The notes under the pieces are model-generated. The model was given only the letters and a program-made list of their open reading frames with translations. It ran no database searches and was not told the origin of the DNA. Positions 1-6,359 of a DNA stretch of 6,394 nt are shown here, one piece after another. The number at the start of each line of letters is the position of its first letter. Positions within the stretch are counted from its first letter, which is position 1. The translations under genes were made by a program, and so were the position numbers. This DNA comes from Chloroflexota bacterium (lineage in GTDB: Bacteria > Chloroflexota > Anaerolineae > 4572-78 > J111): NCBI GenBank assembly GCA_003695455.1, contig RFJF01000691.1, forward strand, positions 1-6,394. Direction: 5' to 3'.

Positions 1-1037
1 CCTTCCAGCAAGCCCGAGCGGTTGCGGAAATGGGCATCGGCAAAAACATCTGTGGCGGTGTACACGGGGGCGGTGGGCACGCCGGCAGCGTTGAGTGCGT
101 CAACCACCTCGGCGCGGGTTTTATCGGCCATCCAGTTTTCAAGAATTGGCTGCAAAAAATCGGCGTTTTGGGCGCGGGCCGTACCGGTGGCGCTGCGCGG
201 GTCATCCACCAAATCAGGCCGGCCCACGGTTTGGGCAATTCGCTGCCAGATGATGTCATCCGGCACGTTGAGCGCCACGTAGCCGTCTTGGCACTGAAAC
301 GCGCCGCGAGGCCACAGATGTTCCAGCTTGCCACGCTGCGGGGCATGCCCGGTCACCGAGTAAAGCGTGACCATCCGCTCGTTGAGGGCCAGCATATTGT
401 CAAGCATGCTCACATCTACCATCTGCCCCTGCCCGGTGCGCTCACGCATAAACAGCGCCTGCATCACCCCGTAGGCGGCCACCAACCCGGAGTAGACATC
501 GGCCATGCCGTAAAGGGTGTACGTGGGCGGTTTATCGGCAAATCCCACCAAATCCATCACGCCGCTCATTGCCTCGGCCACAATATCAAAGGCGGGGCGG
601 CGGGCGTAGTCGCTTTGGTAGCCGGGCAAACGGCCAAATCCGGAAATCATGGCGTAAATCAGGCGCGGGTTGACGGTTTTCAGGTTGTCGTAATTCAGCC
701 CCATTTTGTCGGCGGCGCCGGGCCGCAGATTTTCAACCACCACATCGGATTGGGCCGCCAGTTGCCGCAGGATTTCTCGCCCTTTGTCACTGCGCAGGTT
801 GAGCGCCAGACTCTTTTTGTTGCGGTTGTAGCTGAGATAGCCGCCGGCTTTTTTAACGCCGTCTTTTTCAACAAACGGGGGGATGGCCCGGCGCGGGTCG
901 CCGCTGCCGGGGCGTTCAATTTTGATGACTTCCGCGCCGGCATCGGCCAGCAGCATGGTGCAGTAGGGGCCGCTCATATATTGTTCCAGCCCAATCACGC
1001 GAATGCCGGACAATGGGCGAGGGGTAGTGTTGGTCAT
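1..1037 (-). CDS. Family III (CaiB/BaiF-type) CoA-transferase, 3' end cut by window edge
   Basis: This enzyme family moves CoA from an acyl-CoA donor to a carboxylic acid through an aspartyl-CoA mixed anhydride, in the cytoplasm. The 345 residues visible begin with MTNTTPRPLSGIRVIGLEQY. The typical N-terminal block follows (GPYCTMLLADAGAEVIKIE, about 23-41), then ENLRPGAADKMGL (102-114) and YAMISGFG (128-135). The likely catalytic aspartate is Asp180 in YGMADVYSG. A C-terminal segment (NAAGVPTAPVYTATDVF, about 316-332) is also family-typical. Family members are usually near 400 residues, so roughly 50-60 residues lie beyond the left edge. The ATG at 1035-1037 has AAGGAG 7 nt upstream (1045-1050), which fixes the start. 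It lies 156 bp downstream of the thiolase on the same strand, so co-transcription is plausible but the repeat-rich spacer leaves it open. The acid substrate is not predictable: formyl-, succinyl-, carnitine- and aromatic-specific members look alike at this level. Confidence 0.93.
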   Translation of the reverse strand, partial: MTNTTPRPLSGIRVIGLEQYMSGPYCTMLLADAGAEVIKIERPGSGDPRRAIPPFVEKDGVKKAGGYLSYNRNKKSLALNLRSDKGREILRQLAAQSDVVVENLRPGAADKMGLNYDNLKTVNPRLIYAMISGFGRLPGYQSDYARRPAFDIVAEAMSGVMDLVGFADKPPTYTLYGMADVYSGLVAAYGVMQALFMRERTGQGQMVDVSMLDNMLALNERMVTLYSVTGHAPQRGKLEHLWPRGAFQCQDGYVALNVPDDIIWQRIAQTVGRPDLVDDPRSATGTARAQNADFLQPILENWMADKTRAEVVDALNAAGVPTAPVYTATDVFADAHFRNRSGLLE

Positions 1038-1059
1038 TGATTTGCTCCTTTAGAATCAA

Positions 1060-1126
1060 GGAGTAGGGAGTAAGGAGTAAGAAGTAGGGAAAAGCGTGTT
1101 ATTTCATACTCCCTACTTCATACTCA
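1060..1126. repeat. Tandem GGAGTAR heptads with a facing inverted copy
   Basis: Four heptads stand head to tail on the plus strand: GGAGTAG (1060-1066), GGAGTAA (1067-1073), GGAGTAA (1074-1080) and GAAGTAG (1081-1087). The same motif occurs inverted at 1105-1126. Arms 1075-1090 and 1110-1125 pair over 16 positions with one mismatch around a 19-nt loop, so the spacer can fold into a long hairpin on either strand. Similar short heptad repeats occur in intergenic DNA of cyanobacteria and Chloroflexota. Here it sits between the thiolase and the CoA-transferase, with its left edge 10 bp upstream of the latter's ribosome site. Its role is unknown; a transcript-stabilising or pausing structure, or neutral repeat expansion, would all fit. 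Confidence 0.75.
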
Positions 1127-1136
1127 CATTGTTATC

Positions 1137-1161
1137 ACCGTTTCCATTTCACAGGAACGGT
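1137..1161 (-). terminator. Weak hairpin downstream of thiolase, possible 3' end structure
   Basis: On the minus strand ACCGTTCC (1161-1154) can pair with GGAAACGGT (1145-1137), with one bulged A and an 8-nt loop. It begins about 33 bp after the thiolase stop. No T-run follows, so it is not a convincing intrinsic terminator. It may be a partial terminator or an RNA-stability hairpin. Confidence 0.25.
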
Positions 1162-1173
1162 CACACGCTGTTT

Positions 1174-1193
1174 CTCCCGCACTCCCGTACCCG
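1174..1193 (-). repeat. Short degenerate CGGGAGTG-type repeat
   Basis: Immediately after the thiolase stop codon the minus strand reads CGGGTA, CGGGAGTG, CGGGAG in series. This resembles the GGGAGTR heptads at 1060-1126 and looks like a decayed part of the same repeat field. Confidence 0.35.
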
Positions 1194-2441
1194 TTATTCA
1201 TCCAGCCACTCAACCAGGGTTGAAACGCCCATGCCCACGCCCACGCACAGCGTTGCCAGCCCGTAGTAGGGTCGTTTTTCCTGTGCGGCGCGTCGCTTCA
1301 TCTCGTGCAGCAGGGTGACCAAAATGCGCGCGCCGGAACAGCCGGTGGGATGCCCCAAGGCAATGGCCCCGCCGTTGACGTTGGTGATGTCCGGGCGCAG
1401 GCCCAGCTTGCGTATCACCCCGATGGATTGGGAGGCAAAGGCTTCGTTCAGTTCAACCAGCCCCACATCATCCACCGACAGGCCCAGCCGGGCCAGCAGT
1501 TTTTGGGTGGCGGGAACCGGGCCGTACCCCATCACACCGGGGTCCACCCCCGCCGCCGCCGAACCTACCCAGCGGGCCATCGGTTTGAGACCCAGTTCAT
1601 TGGCTTTTTGACGGCTCATCAGCAGCACTGCCGCCGCGCCATCATTGATGCCGCTGGAGTTACCGGCGGTCACGGTTCCGCCTTTGCGGAAAGCGGGCCG
1701 CAATTTTGCCAATTGTTCCATGCTGGTGTCCAGCACCAGTTTGTCACCGTCGCGGCGGTAGCGAGGGTGTTCGTCGGTGTCCACCAGCAGGGGGTCGCCT
1801 TTGCGCTGCGGCACAGAAACCGGCGCGATTTCGGCGGCAAAGCGGCCGGCGTTGATGGCTTCGATGGCCCGGCGGTGGCTTTCAAGCGCAAAGGCATCCT
1901 GCTCTTCACGGCTGATATTCATCTCCTGGGCAATATTTTCTGCGGTTTCGCCCAAACTGATGATGGGGTACAGGGCATCGAGTTTGGGGTTGTTGTAACG
2001 CCAGCCGACGGTGGTGTCCCACATTTTGGGCGGGCGAAAGGTGGGCACGCGCTCCGGTTTGGGCACGCTCCACGGGGCGCGGCTCATGGATTCAACGCCG
2101 CTGCCGATGTACACGTCGCCTTCACCGGCGAGGATGGATTTGGCCGCCAGATTGACGGCCGTCAGCGCCGAGGCGCAGTTGCGGTTGACGGTAACGCCCG
2201 GCACTTCTACCGGAAAACCGGCCAGCAGGGCGGCCTGCCGGGCCACGTCGCGGTTGTCCTCGCCGGCCTGGTTGCCGCAGCCGGCAAACACCTCGGTGAT
2301 GAGTGCCGGGTCCAGCCCCACCCGCTCAACCAACGCGCGGTAGGTGTGGGCCAGCAGGTCATCGGGCCGAACACCGGACAGCCCGCCGCCGTAGCGGCCA
2401 ATCGGCGTGCGGATGGCATCAATAATTACAACGTCTTGCAT
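1194..2441 (-). CDS. Thiolase, acetyl-CoA C-acyltransferase (PcaF/PaaJ-like 3-oxoadipyl-CoA thiolase subgroup)
   Basis: A 415-residue cytoplasmic thiolase that would cleave a 3-oxoacyl-CoA with CoA to release acetyl-CoA, or run the reverse condensation. The nucleophile is Cys89 in [18 protein letters not shown] lies at 332-338, His364 is in [16 protein letters not shown], and the second catalytic cysteine is Cys399 in LCVGVGMG. The N-terminus [12 protein letters not shown], the [13 protein letters not shown] block (56-68), [11 protein letters not shown] (142-152) and the CVGVG rather than CxGGG ending recall the 3-oxoadipyl-CoA thiolases PcaF and PaaJ. It is slightly longer than their usual ~400 residues, with about ten extra residues near 228-237 (after DEHPR). 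The ATG at 2439-2441 has AAGGAGA at 2448-2454. The CoA-transferase follows on the same strand. No other beta-ketoadipate or phenylacetate gene is visible, so the substrate within the thiolase family stays open. Confidence 0.95.
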   Translation of the reverse strand: MQDVVIIDAIRTPIGRYGGGLSGVRPDDLLAHTYRALVERVGLDPALITEVFAGCGNQAGEDNRDVARQAALLAGFPVEVPGVTVNRNCASALTAVNLAAKSILAGEGDVYIGSGVESMSRAPWSVPKPERVPTFRPPKMWDTTVGWRYNNPKLDALYPIISLGETAENIAQEMNISREEQDAFALESHRRAIEAINAGRFAAEIAPVSVPQRKGDPLLVDTDEHPRYRRDGDKLVLDTSMEQLAKLRPAFRKGGTVTAGNSSGINDGAAAVLLMSRQKANELGLKPMARWVGSAAAGVDPGVMGYGPVPATQKLLARLGLSVDDVGLVELNEAFASQSIGVIRKLGLRPDITNVNGGAIALGHPTGCSGARILVTLLHEMKRRAAQEKRPYYGLATLCVGVGMGVSTLVEWLDE

Positions 2442-2523
2442 GGTTTTTCTCCTTCTGAAAGTGGGTAGCAGGAATCAGAGTTTTCAATTTCAGATAAACA
2501 GTTGACCACCCAAACCCACAAAA

Positions 2524-2551
2524 CCTGTAAATCCCGTTAATTCTGTCTAAT
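2524..2551. repeat. Degenerate 9-mer direct repeat in the spacer upstream of the thiolase
   Basis: Three near copies stand in a row on the plus strand: CCTGTAAAT (2524-2532), CCCGTTAAT (2533-2541) and TCTGTCTAAT (2542-2551). The consensus is about YCYGTNAAT. Short runs of this kind are scattered through intergenic DNA of various bacteria. The spacer it occupies (2442-2592) is AT-rich and shows no convincing -35/-10 pair for the thiolase on the minus strand. Confidence 0.5.
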
Positions 2552-2592
2552 TCGGCAATTTCAAAACTGAGTTTGTTTAGTTGCGGTTAGCC

Positions 2593-3771
2593 TTACAAGT
2601 AATTGTGAACCGCATTGGTTAATCTTGATACAGCTTCTTGTAAAACGCTCTGCGGGCAAGCTATGTTCATTCTGGCATATCCAGCCCCTTCTCGGCCAAA
2701 CCAATAACCGGAATTAAGCGCCAGTTGTGCTTTTTGCGTTAAAAATTTTTCTAACGCTTTGGCATCCAATCCCAGCTCTTTAAAATCAAGCCATACTAAA
2801 AACGTTCCTTCGGGTTCAATTAGTTTTATTTGTGGCAGATTGTTGTGAAAATAGGATTGCAAAAAGTTGATGTTTGCATGCAAATATGTTAGCAATTCAT
2901 CTAACCATTCGCCGCCCTGGCTGTAAGCAGCCTCAATAGCCGCCGAAGCAAACACATTTGTTTTATTGATTTGATACCTGTGTGCAAAATCGTGAAATCG
3001 CTCGCGGTGTTGTACATTGGCAATCACCGTCATTGCATCTATCATTCCGGCAATATTAAAAGTTTTGGCCGGAGATAAACATGTTGCAGAAATTTGGGCC
3101 AATTCGTCTGAAATAGAAGCAAAGGGCGTGTAATGATGAGGTTTGTAAACAATGTCTCCGTGAATTTCATCGGAAATGACCAGTACGTTATGCTGTCTGC
3201 AAATCTCACCGGCCTGTGCCAGTTCGGCTCTTGTCCACACTCTGCCCACCGGATTATGGGGGTTGCAAATAATCATTATTTTGGTTTTGGGATTTGCTGC
3301 CTTTTCTTCCAAATCCTCAAAATCCATTTGATATTTGCCATTTACTAACTTGAGCGGATTTTTGATGATCTTCCTGTTATTGCTTCTAATCACCATGCGA
3401 AATTCAAAAAAGACCGGGGGTTGAATGATAACCCCATCACCCGTATCTGAATGCTGGTTTATCAGAATAGAAACTGCATTCAATACACCGGGGCAAAATT
3501 CAATATGATCCTGGTCAATTGACCACTGATGTCTGTTTTTGTACCACCTATTAAGCGCGTTAAAGTAACTGTCATTTTTGTATTCGTAACCAAAAATGCC
3601 GTGTTCCACGCGCTTACGCAAACTGTCAATCACAACATCTGGCGCCCGGAAATCCATGTCAGCCACCCAAAAAGGTAGCGCCTTATCATTGCCAAAGTGT
3701 TCAGCCAGCAGGGGTTTATTCAACTTAAGGGCAGGATATTCATTTCTGTCAATGACCTGGTCAAAATTCAC
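2593..3771 (-). CDS. MalY/PatB family PLP enzyme (putative cystathionine beta-lyase / C-S lyase or aminotransferase)
   Basis: A 392-residue cytoplasmic fold-type I PLP enzyme. It matches the MalY/PatB group, whose members cleave the C-S bond of cystathionine or cysteine conjugates. Family marks in order: NFDQVIDR (2-9), LPFWVADMDF (32-41), HGIFGYEYKNDSYF (57-70), CNPHNPVGRVWT (169-180, Asn173 near PLP), VISDEIHGD (198-206, Asp201 binds the pyridine nitrogen), SPAKTFNIAG (233-242, Lys236 forms the Schiff base) and YARMNIACP (365-373, Arg367 for the substrate carboxylate). The usual K-W-D near residue 16 reads K-L-N. The start is taken as GTG (3769-3771) because AAGAAGGG lies 8 nt upstream and the protein then begins MNFDQVIDR, as in MalY. 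A TTG at 3799-3801 would add ten unconserved residues and lacks a ribosome site. The gene is much more AT-rich than its neighbours, suggesting transfer. It follows the aminotransferase by 62 bp. Confidence 0.9.
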   Translation of the reverse strand: MNFDQVIDRNEYPALKLNKPLLAEHFGNDKALPFWVADMDFRAPDVVIDSLRKRVEHGIFGYEYKNDSYFNALNRWYKNRHQWSIDQDHIEFCPGVLNAVSILINQHSDTGDGVIIQPPVFFEFRMVIRSNNRKIIKNPLKLVNGKYQMDFEDLEEKAANPKTKIMIICNPHNPVGRVWTRAELAQAGEICRQHNVLVISDEIHGDIVYKPHHYTPFASISDELAQISATCLSPAKTFNIAGMIDAMTVIANVQHRERFHDFAHRYQINKTNVFASAAIEAAYSQGGEWLDELLTYLHANINFLQSYFHNNLPQIKLIEPEGTFLVWLDFKELGLDAKALEKFLTQKAQLALNSGYWFGREGAGYARMNIACPQSVLQEAVSRLTNAVHNYL

Positions 3772-3779
3772 AATCAATT

Positions 3780-3787
3780 CCCTTCTT
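3780..3787 (-). promoter_or_regulatory. Ribosome binding site that decides the PatB-like start
   Basis: The minus strand reads AAGAAGGG, 8 nt before the GTG at 3769-3771. It lies inside the reading frame extended from the upstream TTG, which argues for the GTG as the true start. Confidence 0.7.
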
Positions 3788-3833
3788 TGATGAGATACCA
3801 ACCCAACGTTTTACGTACCCAACTCCACGAACT

Positions 3834-5141
3834 CTATTTATCCAACGACTCGATAAAGGCCGAGATGTGCCGGCAGGCTTCTGTCAGGCCGGGGCAATAT
3901 TGGGCCACGTATTCATCTCGAGGCCGGGCCGGGTCAAAATTATTGAGCATTTCCCAGCCTTCGTCATCGGTAAAGGCGTACAGGTAGCTGGTAGAGAGCC
4001 GCAGGCTGAGGTCTTGGGGCGCAGCGCCAAACACAGAGCCGGGCAGGGCGGCCACGTGTGTTTCATCGAGCAAAAAATGGGCCAGTTCTTCGCTGGTGTG
4101 GATGTTGTGCTTTTGGGCCAACGCCTCTCGCCACGGGGCAAATGAGGCGTAAACATAAAAGCCGCCGCCCGGTTTGGAGCAGGGAATGTTCAGCGCGGTG
4201 AGCGAATCGTGCAAATGGGTGGTTACTGCGCCGTGAATTTGGGTGCATTTTTCGGCGTAGGCGTCAATGTCCGGGTCATCGCTGTAGGCAACCACGGCAG
4301 CGTACTGTACCGGCGCCGAGGCGGTTGTCCACACGGCGCCGGCCACGGCGGCCATGTAATTGTTCAGTTCACGGCCAATTTCGCCGGGGGGCATAATTGC
4401 CACGCCCAGCCGCCAGCCGCCCAGCGAGAGATGCTTGCTTAATCCACCGGTAACAATGGTGCGCTCCGGGTAATATTGGGCTACAGACACAAACGGCTCC
4501 TCGCCGTAGGTGGTCAGGGCGTAAATTTCATCGCTGATGATAACCAGCTCTTCCTGCCGGGCCACGTCAGTTAATTCTTTGATGAGTTCCGGCGGGTAGA
4601 CCGAGCCGGTGGGGTTGCCGGGGCTGGTCAGCACCAGAATTTGGGGCGATTGCCCGGCGGCGCGGGCGGCAGACAGGGCGGCTTTGAGGCCGTTAGCGGT
4701 GGGGCAGTAGTTGTTTTCAAGCGTGGTGGGTATCCACGTAACAGATTTGCCGCTGAGCTGGGCCTGGGTTTCGTAGCTGACCCAGGTGGGCGAAGGGAGC
4801 AACACATCACCTTGCAGGGCGTACATGGCGGCAAACAGCATGGTTTTGCTGCCGCTGCCAATCACCACGCCCTCGGCCTGCGCCGGAATACCAAAGCGGC
4901 GGCGATAATACTCGGCCACTTTCTGGCGCAGTTGCGGCAAGCCCGTTACCGGCAGGTACGAGCGAGCCGCGGCGTGCTCTTGAAAGGCGGTCATTACTTT
5001 GGGGTGTACCGGGAATTTGGCTTCGCCAAAGCCCATGTGGTACACCTGATGCCCGCCGGCGCGGAGTTCGCTGATTTTGGCGTTCAGGGCCAGCGTGGCC
5101 GACATTTTGATGGGCGGTTTTACCGGATTTTTGGTTGACAT
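3834..5141 (-). CDS. Class I/II PLP-dependent aminotransferase
   Basis: A 435-residue cytoplasmic fold-type I aminotransferase that would move an amino group from an amino acid (or amine) to a 2-oxo acid. After a short N-terminal tail it has the substrate-loop region YHMGFGEAKFPVHP (34-47), YLPVTGLPQLRQKVAEYY (62-79) and the phosphate-site GSGSKTML (95-102). Further on are TSPGNPTGSVYPP (172-184, Asn176), IISDEIYA (201-208, Asp204 and Tyr207), GGLSKHLSLGGWRLG (232-246, Schiff-base Lys236 and phosphate-binding Arg244) and LRLSTSY (380-386, Arg381 for the alpha-carboxylate). All core residues are present, so it should be active. It is somewhat longer than the ~390-400 residues common for subgroup I aminotransferases, mostly at the C-terminus (about 395-435). 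The ATG at 5139-5141 has a modest AGGA 9 nt upstream. It follows the C45 hydrolase by 55 bp and precedes the PatB-like gene by 62 bp, consistent with an operon. The amino donor is not predictable. Confidence 0.9.
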   Translation of the reverse strand: MSTKNPVKPPIKMSATLALNAKISELRAGGHQVYHMGFGEAKFPVHPKVMTAFQEHAAARSYLPVTGLPQLRQKVAEYYRRRFGIPAQAEGVVIGSGSKTMLFAAMYALQGDVLLPSPTWVSYETQAQLSGKSVTWIPTTLENNYCPTANGLKAALSAARAAGQSPQILVLTSPGNPTGSVYPPELIKELTDVARQEELVIISDEIYALTTYGEEPFVSVAQYYPERTIVTGGLSKHLSLGGWRLGVAIMPPGEIGRELNNYMAAVAGAVWTTASAPVQYAAVVAYSDDPDIDAYAEKCTQIHGAVTTHLHDSLTALNIPCSKPGGGFYVYASFAPWREALAQKHNIHTSEELAHFLLDETHVAALPGSVFGAAPQDLSLRLSTSYLYAFTDDEGWEMLNNFDPARPRDEYVAQYCPGLTEACRHISAFIESLDK

Positions 5142-5160
5142 TTTATTTTGTCCTGTCTGG

Positions 5161-5193
5161 TTTCAAAAATATTTCACCTCTGGATTTCAGAGG
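5161..5193 (-). terminator. Hairpin directly after the C45 hydrolase stop, candidate terminator or attenuator
   Basis: On the minus strand CCTCTG (5193-5188), a 5-nt loop AAATC and CAGAGG (5182-5177) form a perfect 6-bp stem starting 3 nt after the stop codon. It is followed by TGAAATATTTTTG. The T-run is displaced by several bases, so it may terminate only in part and set a lower level of the aminotransferase behind it. Confidence 0.45.
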
Positions 5194-5196
5194 GGG

Positions 5197-6255
5197 TTAA
5201 CACGTAAATTCCACAAATTGATTGGGGTGGCGGGCAGGGTGGGCGGTGTAAATTCGCAGTGAACGACGGTCCAGATCAAACAGGGCGGTAAAAAATGTAG
5301 CCAGCGTATCGGGGGCGGCGCCGGAGCGATAAATTGGCAGCGTTTGATTGGATTGATTGCCCAAAATCTCAAGCACACCGGCAGCCGATGCCGGCGGAGA
5401 ATTGTGCCAGTTAGCCCGCCAGGTATCCAGCCGGGCCTGGCTGGAGGGTTCCACAAATTGCTCAACCTGCGGCAGCGCCTGGTAGTGGTTGGCATGAAAA
5501 AAGCCACCCCGGATTTGACGGGTGGCAAAAGCACCGGGGGCTGTTTCAACATTGATAATTTGACGCGCGGCACAGTCTCCGATGTTGTAGTTGAACCCGG
5601 AGGATTGGTCCGGCACGGTGGCGCGCTGCACAGCGTCATCCAGCGACGTTGATTCCAGCAGCGAACGCGCCACAAAGTGACGCCCCACACCGGGCCGGGT
5701 GTTCAACGGGCAAACATTGTTCACCGTAAAACAGATGCCGTGGTCGTTAAACCCCAGGGCGTTGCCGCACAAAAAACCGGGGTAGGTGAGCGCAGTAAAG
5801 GCCGGTTTGCCGTCAACCTGAACGTGCAGCAGGTAGAGGTTGTCTTTAAATTCGGGATCGCCGTCTTCATTGTGGCCGATGAGTGCAGTTTGGTCGGTGA
5901 GGATGCAGCAATCGGAGCAGCCGCCGGTATGCTGGCGGTAAAAGTAGTCGCGGTATTCGCCGCGCAGGTTGAGCAGGAAAAGCTGGTCAAACGGAAGGCC
6001 CGCGCCCTGCGCCATGCCCCGGAGTTCGGCCACGTAGTTTGGGTAACGGGTTTGGTTGATTTGCAGAAACTGGTGGTACCGGGCCTGTCCGGCCTCGGTT
6101 TGGTGGTAGGGCAGTAGTTCCTGCCGGAAAAAAACGTAGGTGCTGAAGAGTTGCCGGATTTGGGCGGCAAAGCGGCGGCCAATGGCCAACCCGACCTCAA
6201 AATGAGAGCCGGACACGTGAAATTGTTCCACCGGCGGCGATGGGGTATTTAACAA
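5197..6255 (-). CDS. Peptidase C45 / acyl-CoA:6-aminopenicillanic acid acyltransferase-like Ntn hydrolase
   Basis: This resembles the C45 (isopenicillin N acyltransferase) family of self-cleaving N-terminal-nucleophile hydrolases, which cut or form amide bonds and include the insect beta-alanyl-amine hydrolase Tan. Residues are numbered from the TTG at 6265-6267 (356 aa); subtract 4 for the start chosen here (352 aa). After an N-terminal HFEVGLAIGRRF (22-33) and YVAELRGMAQGAGLPFDQL (78-96), the likely autoprocessing site is Gly116-Cys117 in TGGCSDCC. GHNEDGD (131-137), TYPGFLCGNALGFNDHGI (161-178) and FHANHY (257-262) follow, in the order expected for the family. No signal peptide or membrane segment is seen, so it is probably cytoplasmic. 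The start is set at the TTG 6253-6255, with GGAG 6 nt upstream; the TTG four codons earlier has no ribosome site, and no ATG or GTG precedes it before the in-frame stop at 6349-6351. It appears to lead the aminotransferase/PatB-like group. Substrate unknown; an amide or N-acyl amino compound is the family expectation. Confidence 0.83.
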   Translation of the reverse strand: MLNTPSPPVEQFHVSGSHFEVGLAIGRRFAAQIRQLFSTYVFFRQELLPYHQTEAGQARYHQFLQINQTRYPNYVAELRGMAQGAGLPFDQLFLLNLRGEYRDYFYRQHTGGCSDCCILTDQTALIGHNEDGDPEFKDNLYLLHVQVDGKPAFTALTYPGFLCGNALGFNDHGICFTVNNVCPLNTRPGVGRHFVARSLLESTSLDDAVQRATVPDQSSGFNYNIGDCAARQIINVETAPGAFATRQIRGGFFHANHYQALPQVEQFVEPSSQARLDTWRANWHNSPPASAAGVLEILGNQSNQTLPIYRSGAAPDTLATFFTALFDLDRRSLRIYTAHPARHPNQFVEFTC

Positions 6256-6261
6256 CGTTGT

Positions 6262-6265
6262 CTCC
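6262..6265 (-). promoter_or_regulatory. GGAG ribosome site that decides the C45 hydrolase start
   Basis: The minus strand carries TTGGAGACAACGTTG. GGAG lies 6 nt before the TTG at 6253-6255, favouring this start over the TTG at 6265-6267 that overlaps the GGAG itself. Confidence 0.55.
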
Positions 6266-6282
6266 AAATTAACCGGAGCCTC

Positions 6283-6300
6283 AAAAAACCGGGCCGGTTT
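6283..6300 (-). terminator. Terminator-like hairpin in the leader of the C45 hydrolase
   Basis: The minus strand reads AAACCG, loop GCC, CGGTTT followed by three more T, giving a 6-bp stem running into a T6 tract. This is the shape of an intrinsic terminator. It ends 27 bp before the chosen start of the C45 hydrolase, so it either closes an upstream minus-strand gene outside the window or acts as a leader attenuator. It also resembles the AAACCGGTTT-type intergenic repeats of Chloroflexota and cyanobacteria, and could be one of those. Confidence 0.45.
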
Positions 6301-6340
6301 CTCATCCCCGGAAAAGGATTCACTGGCACAGCAGCCGTTT

Positions 6341-6359
6341 CCAGTAATTTACTAACTGG
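6341..6359. repeat. Small inverted repeat near the right edge
   Basis: CCAGT (6341-6345) and ACTGG (6355-6359) can pair around a 9-nt loop, and AGTAATTTACT inside is itself palindromic. It lies in the non-coding leader (6256-6394), where I see no gene and no clear promoter. An operator or the base of a leader structure is possible but unproven. Confidence 0.25.

Noticed and set aside
30..1040. Long open frame on the plus strand, opposite the CoA-transferase
   Set aside because: The minus strand reads as a continuous family III CoA-transferase with a good ribosome site. The plus-strand product is a low-complexity His/Gly-rich shadow.
1060..1126. CRISPR array
   Set aside because: The repeat units are only 7 bp and directly abut, with no spacers and no cas gene nearby.
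1305..2468. Long open frame on the plus strand, opposite the thiolase
   Set aside because: It is the antisense shadow of a gene with full thiolase motifs. Its translation is rich in His, Gly and Gln without any recognisable domain.
2503..2508. TTGACC as a plus-strand -35 box
   Set aside because: No -10 element lies at proper spacing and no plus-strand gene follows.
3772..3801. N-terminal extension of the PatB-like protein from a TTG at 3799-3801
   Set aside because: There is no ribosome site before the TTG, and the ten added residues are not part of the family. The AAGAAGGG site inside the extension fits the GTG at 3771.
4641..5138. 165-codon open frame on the plus strand, opposite the aminotransferase
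   Set aside because: It is antisense to an intact aminotransferase and its translation matches no family I recognise.
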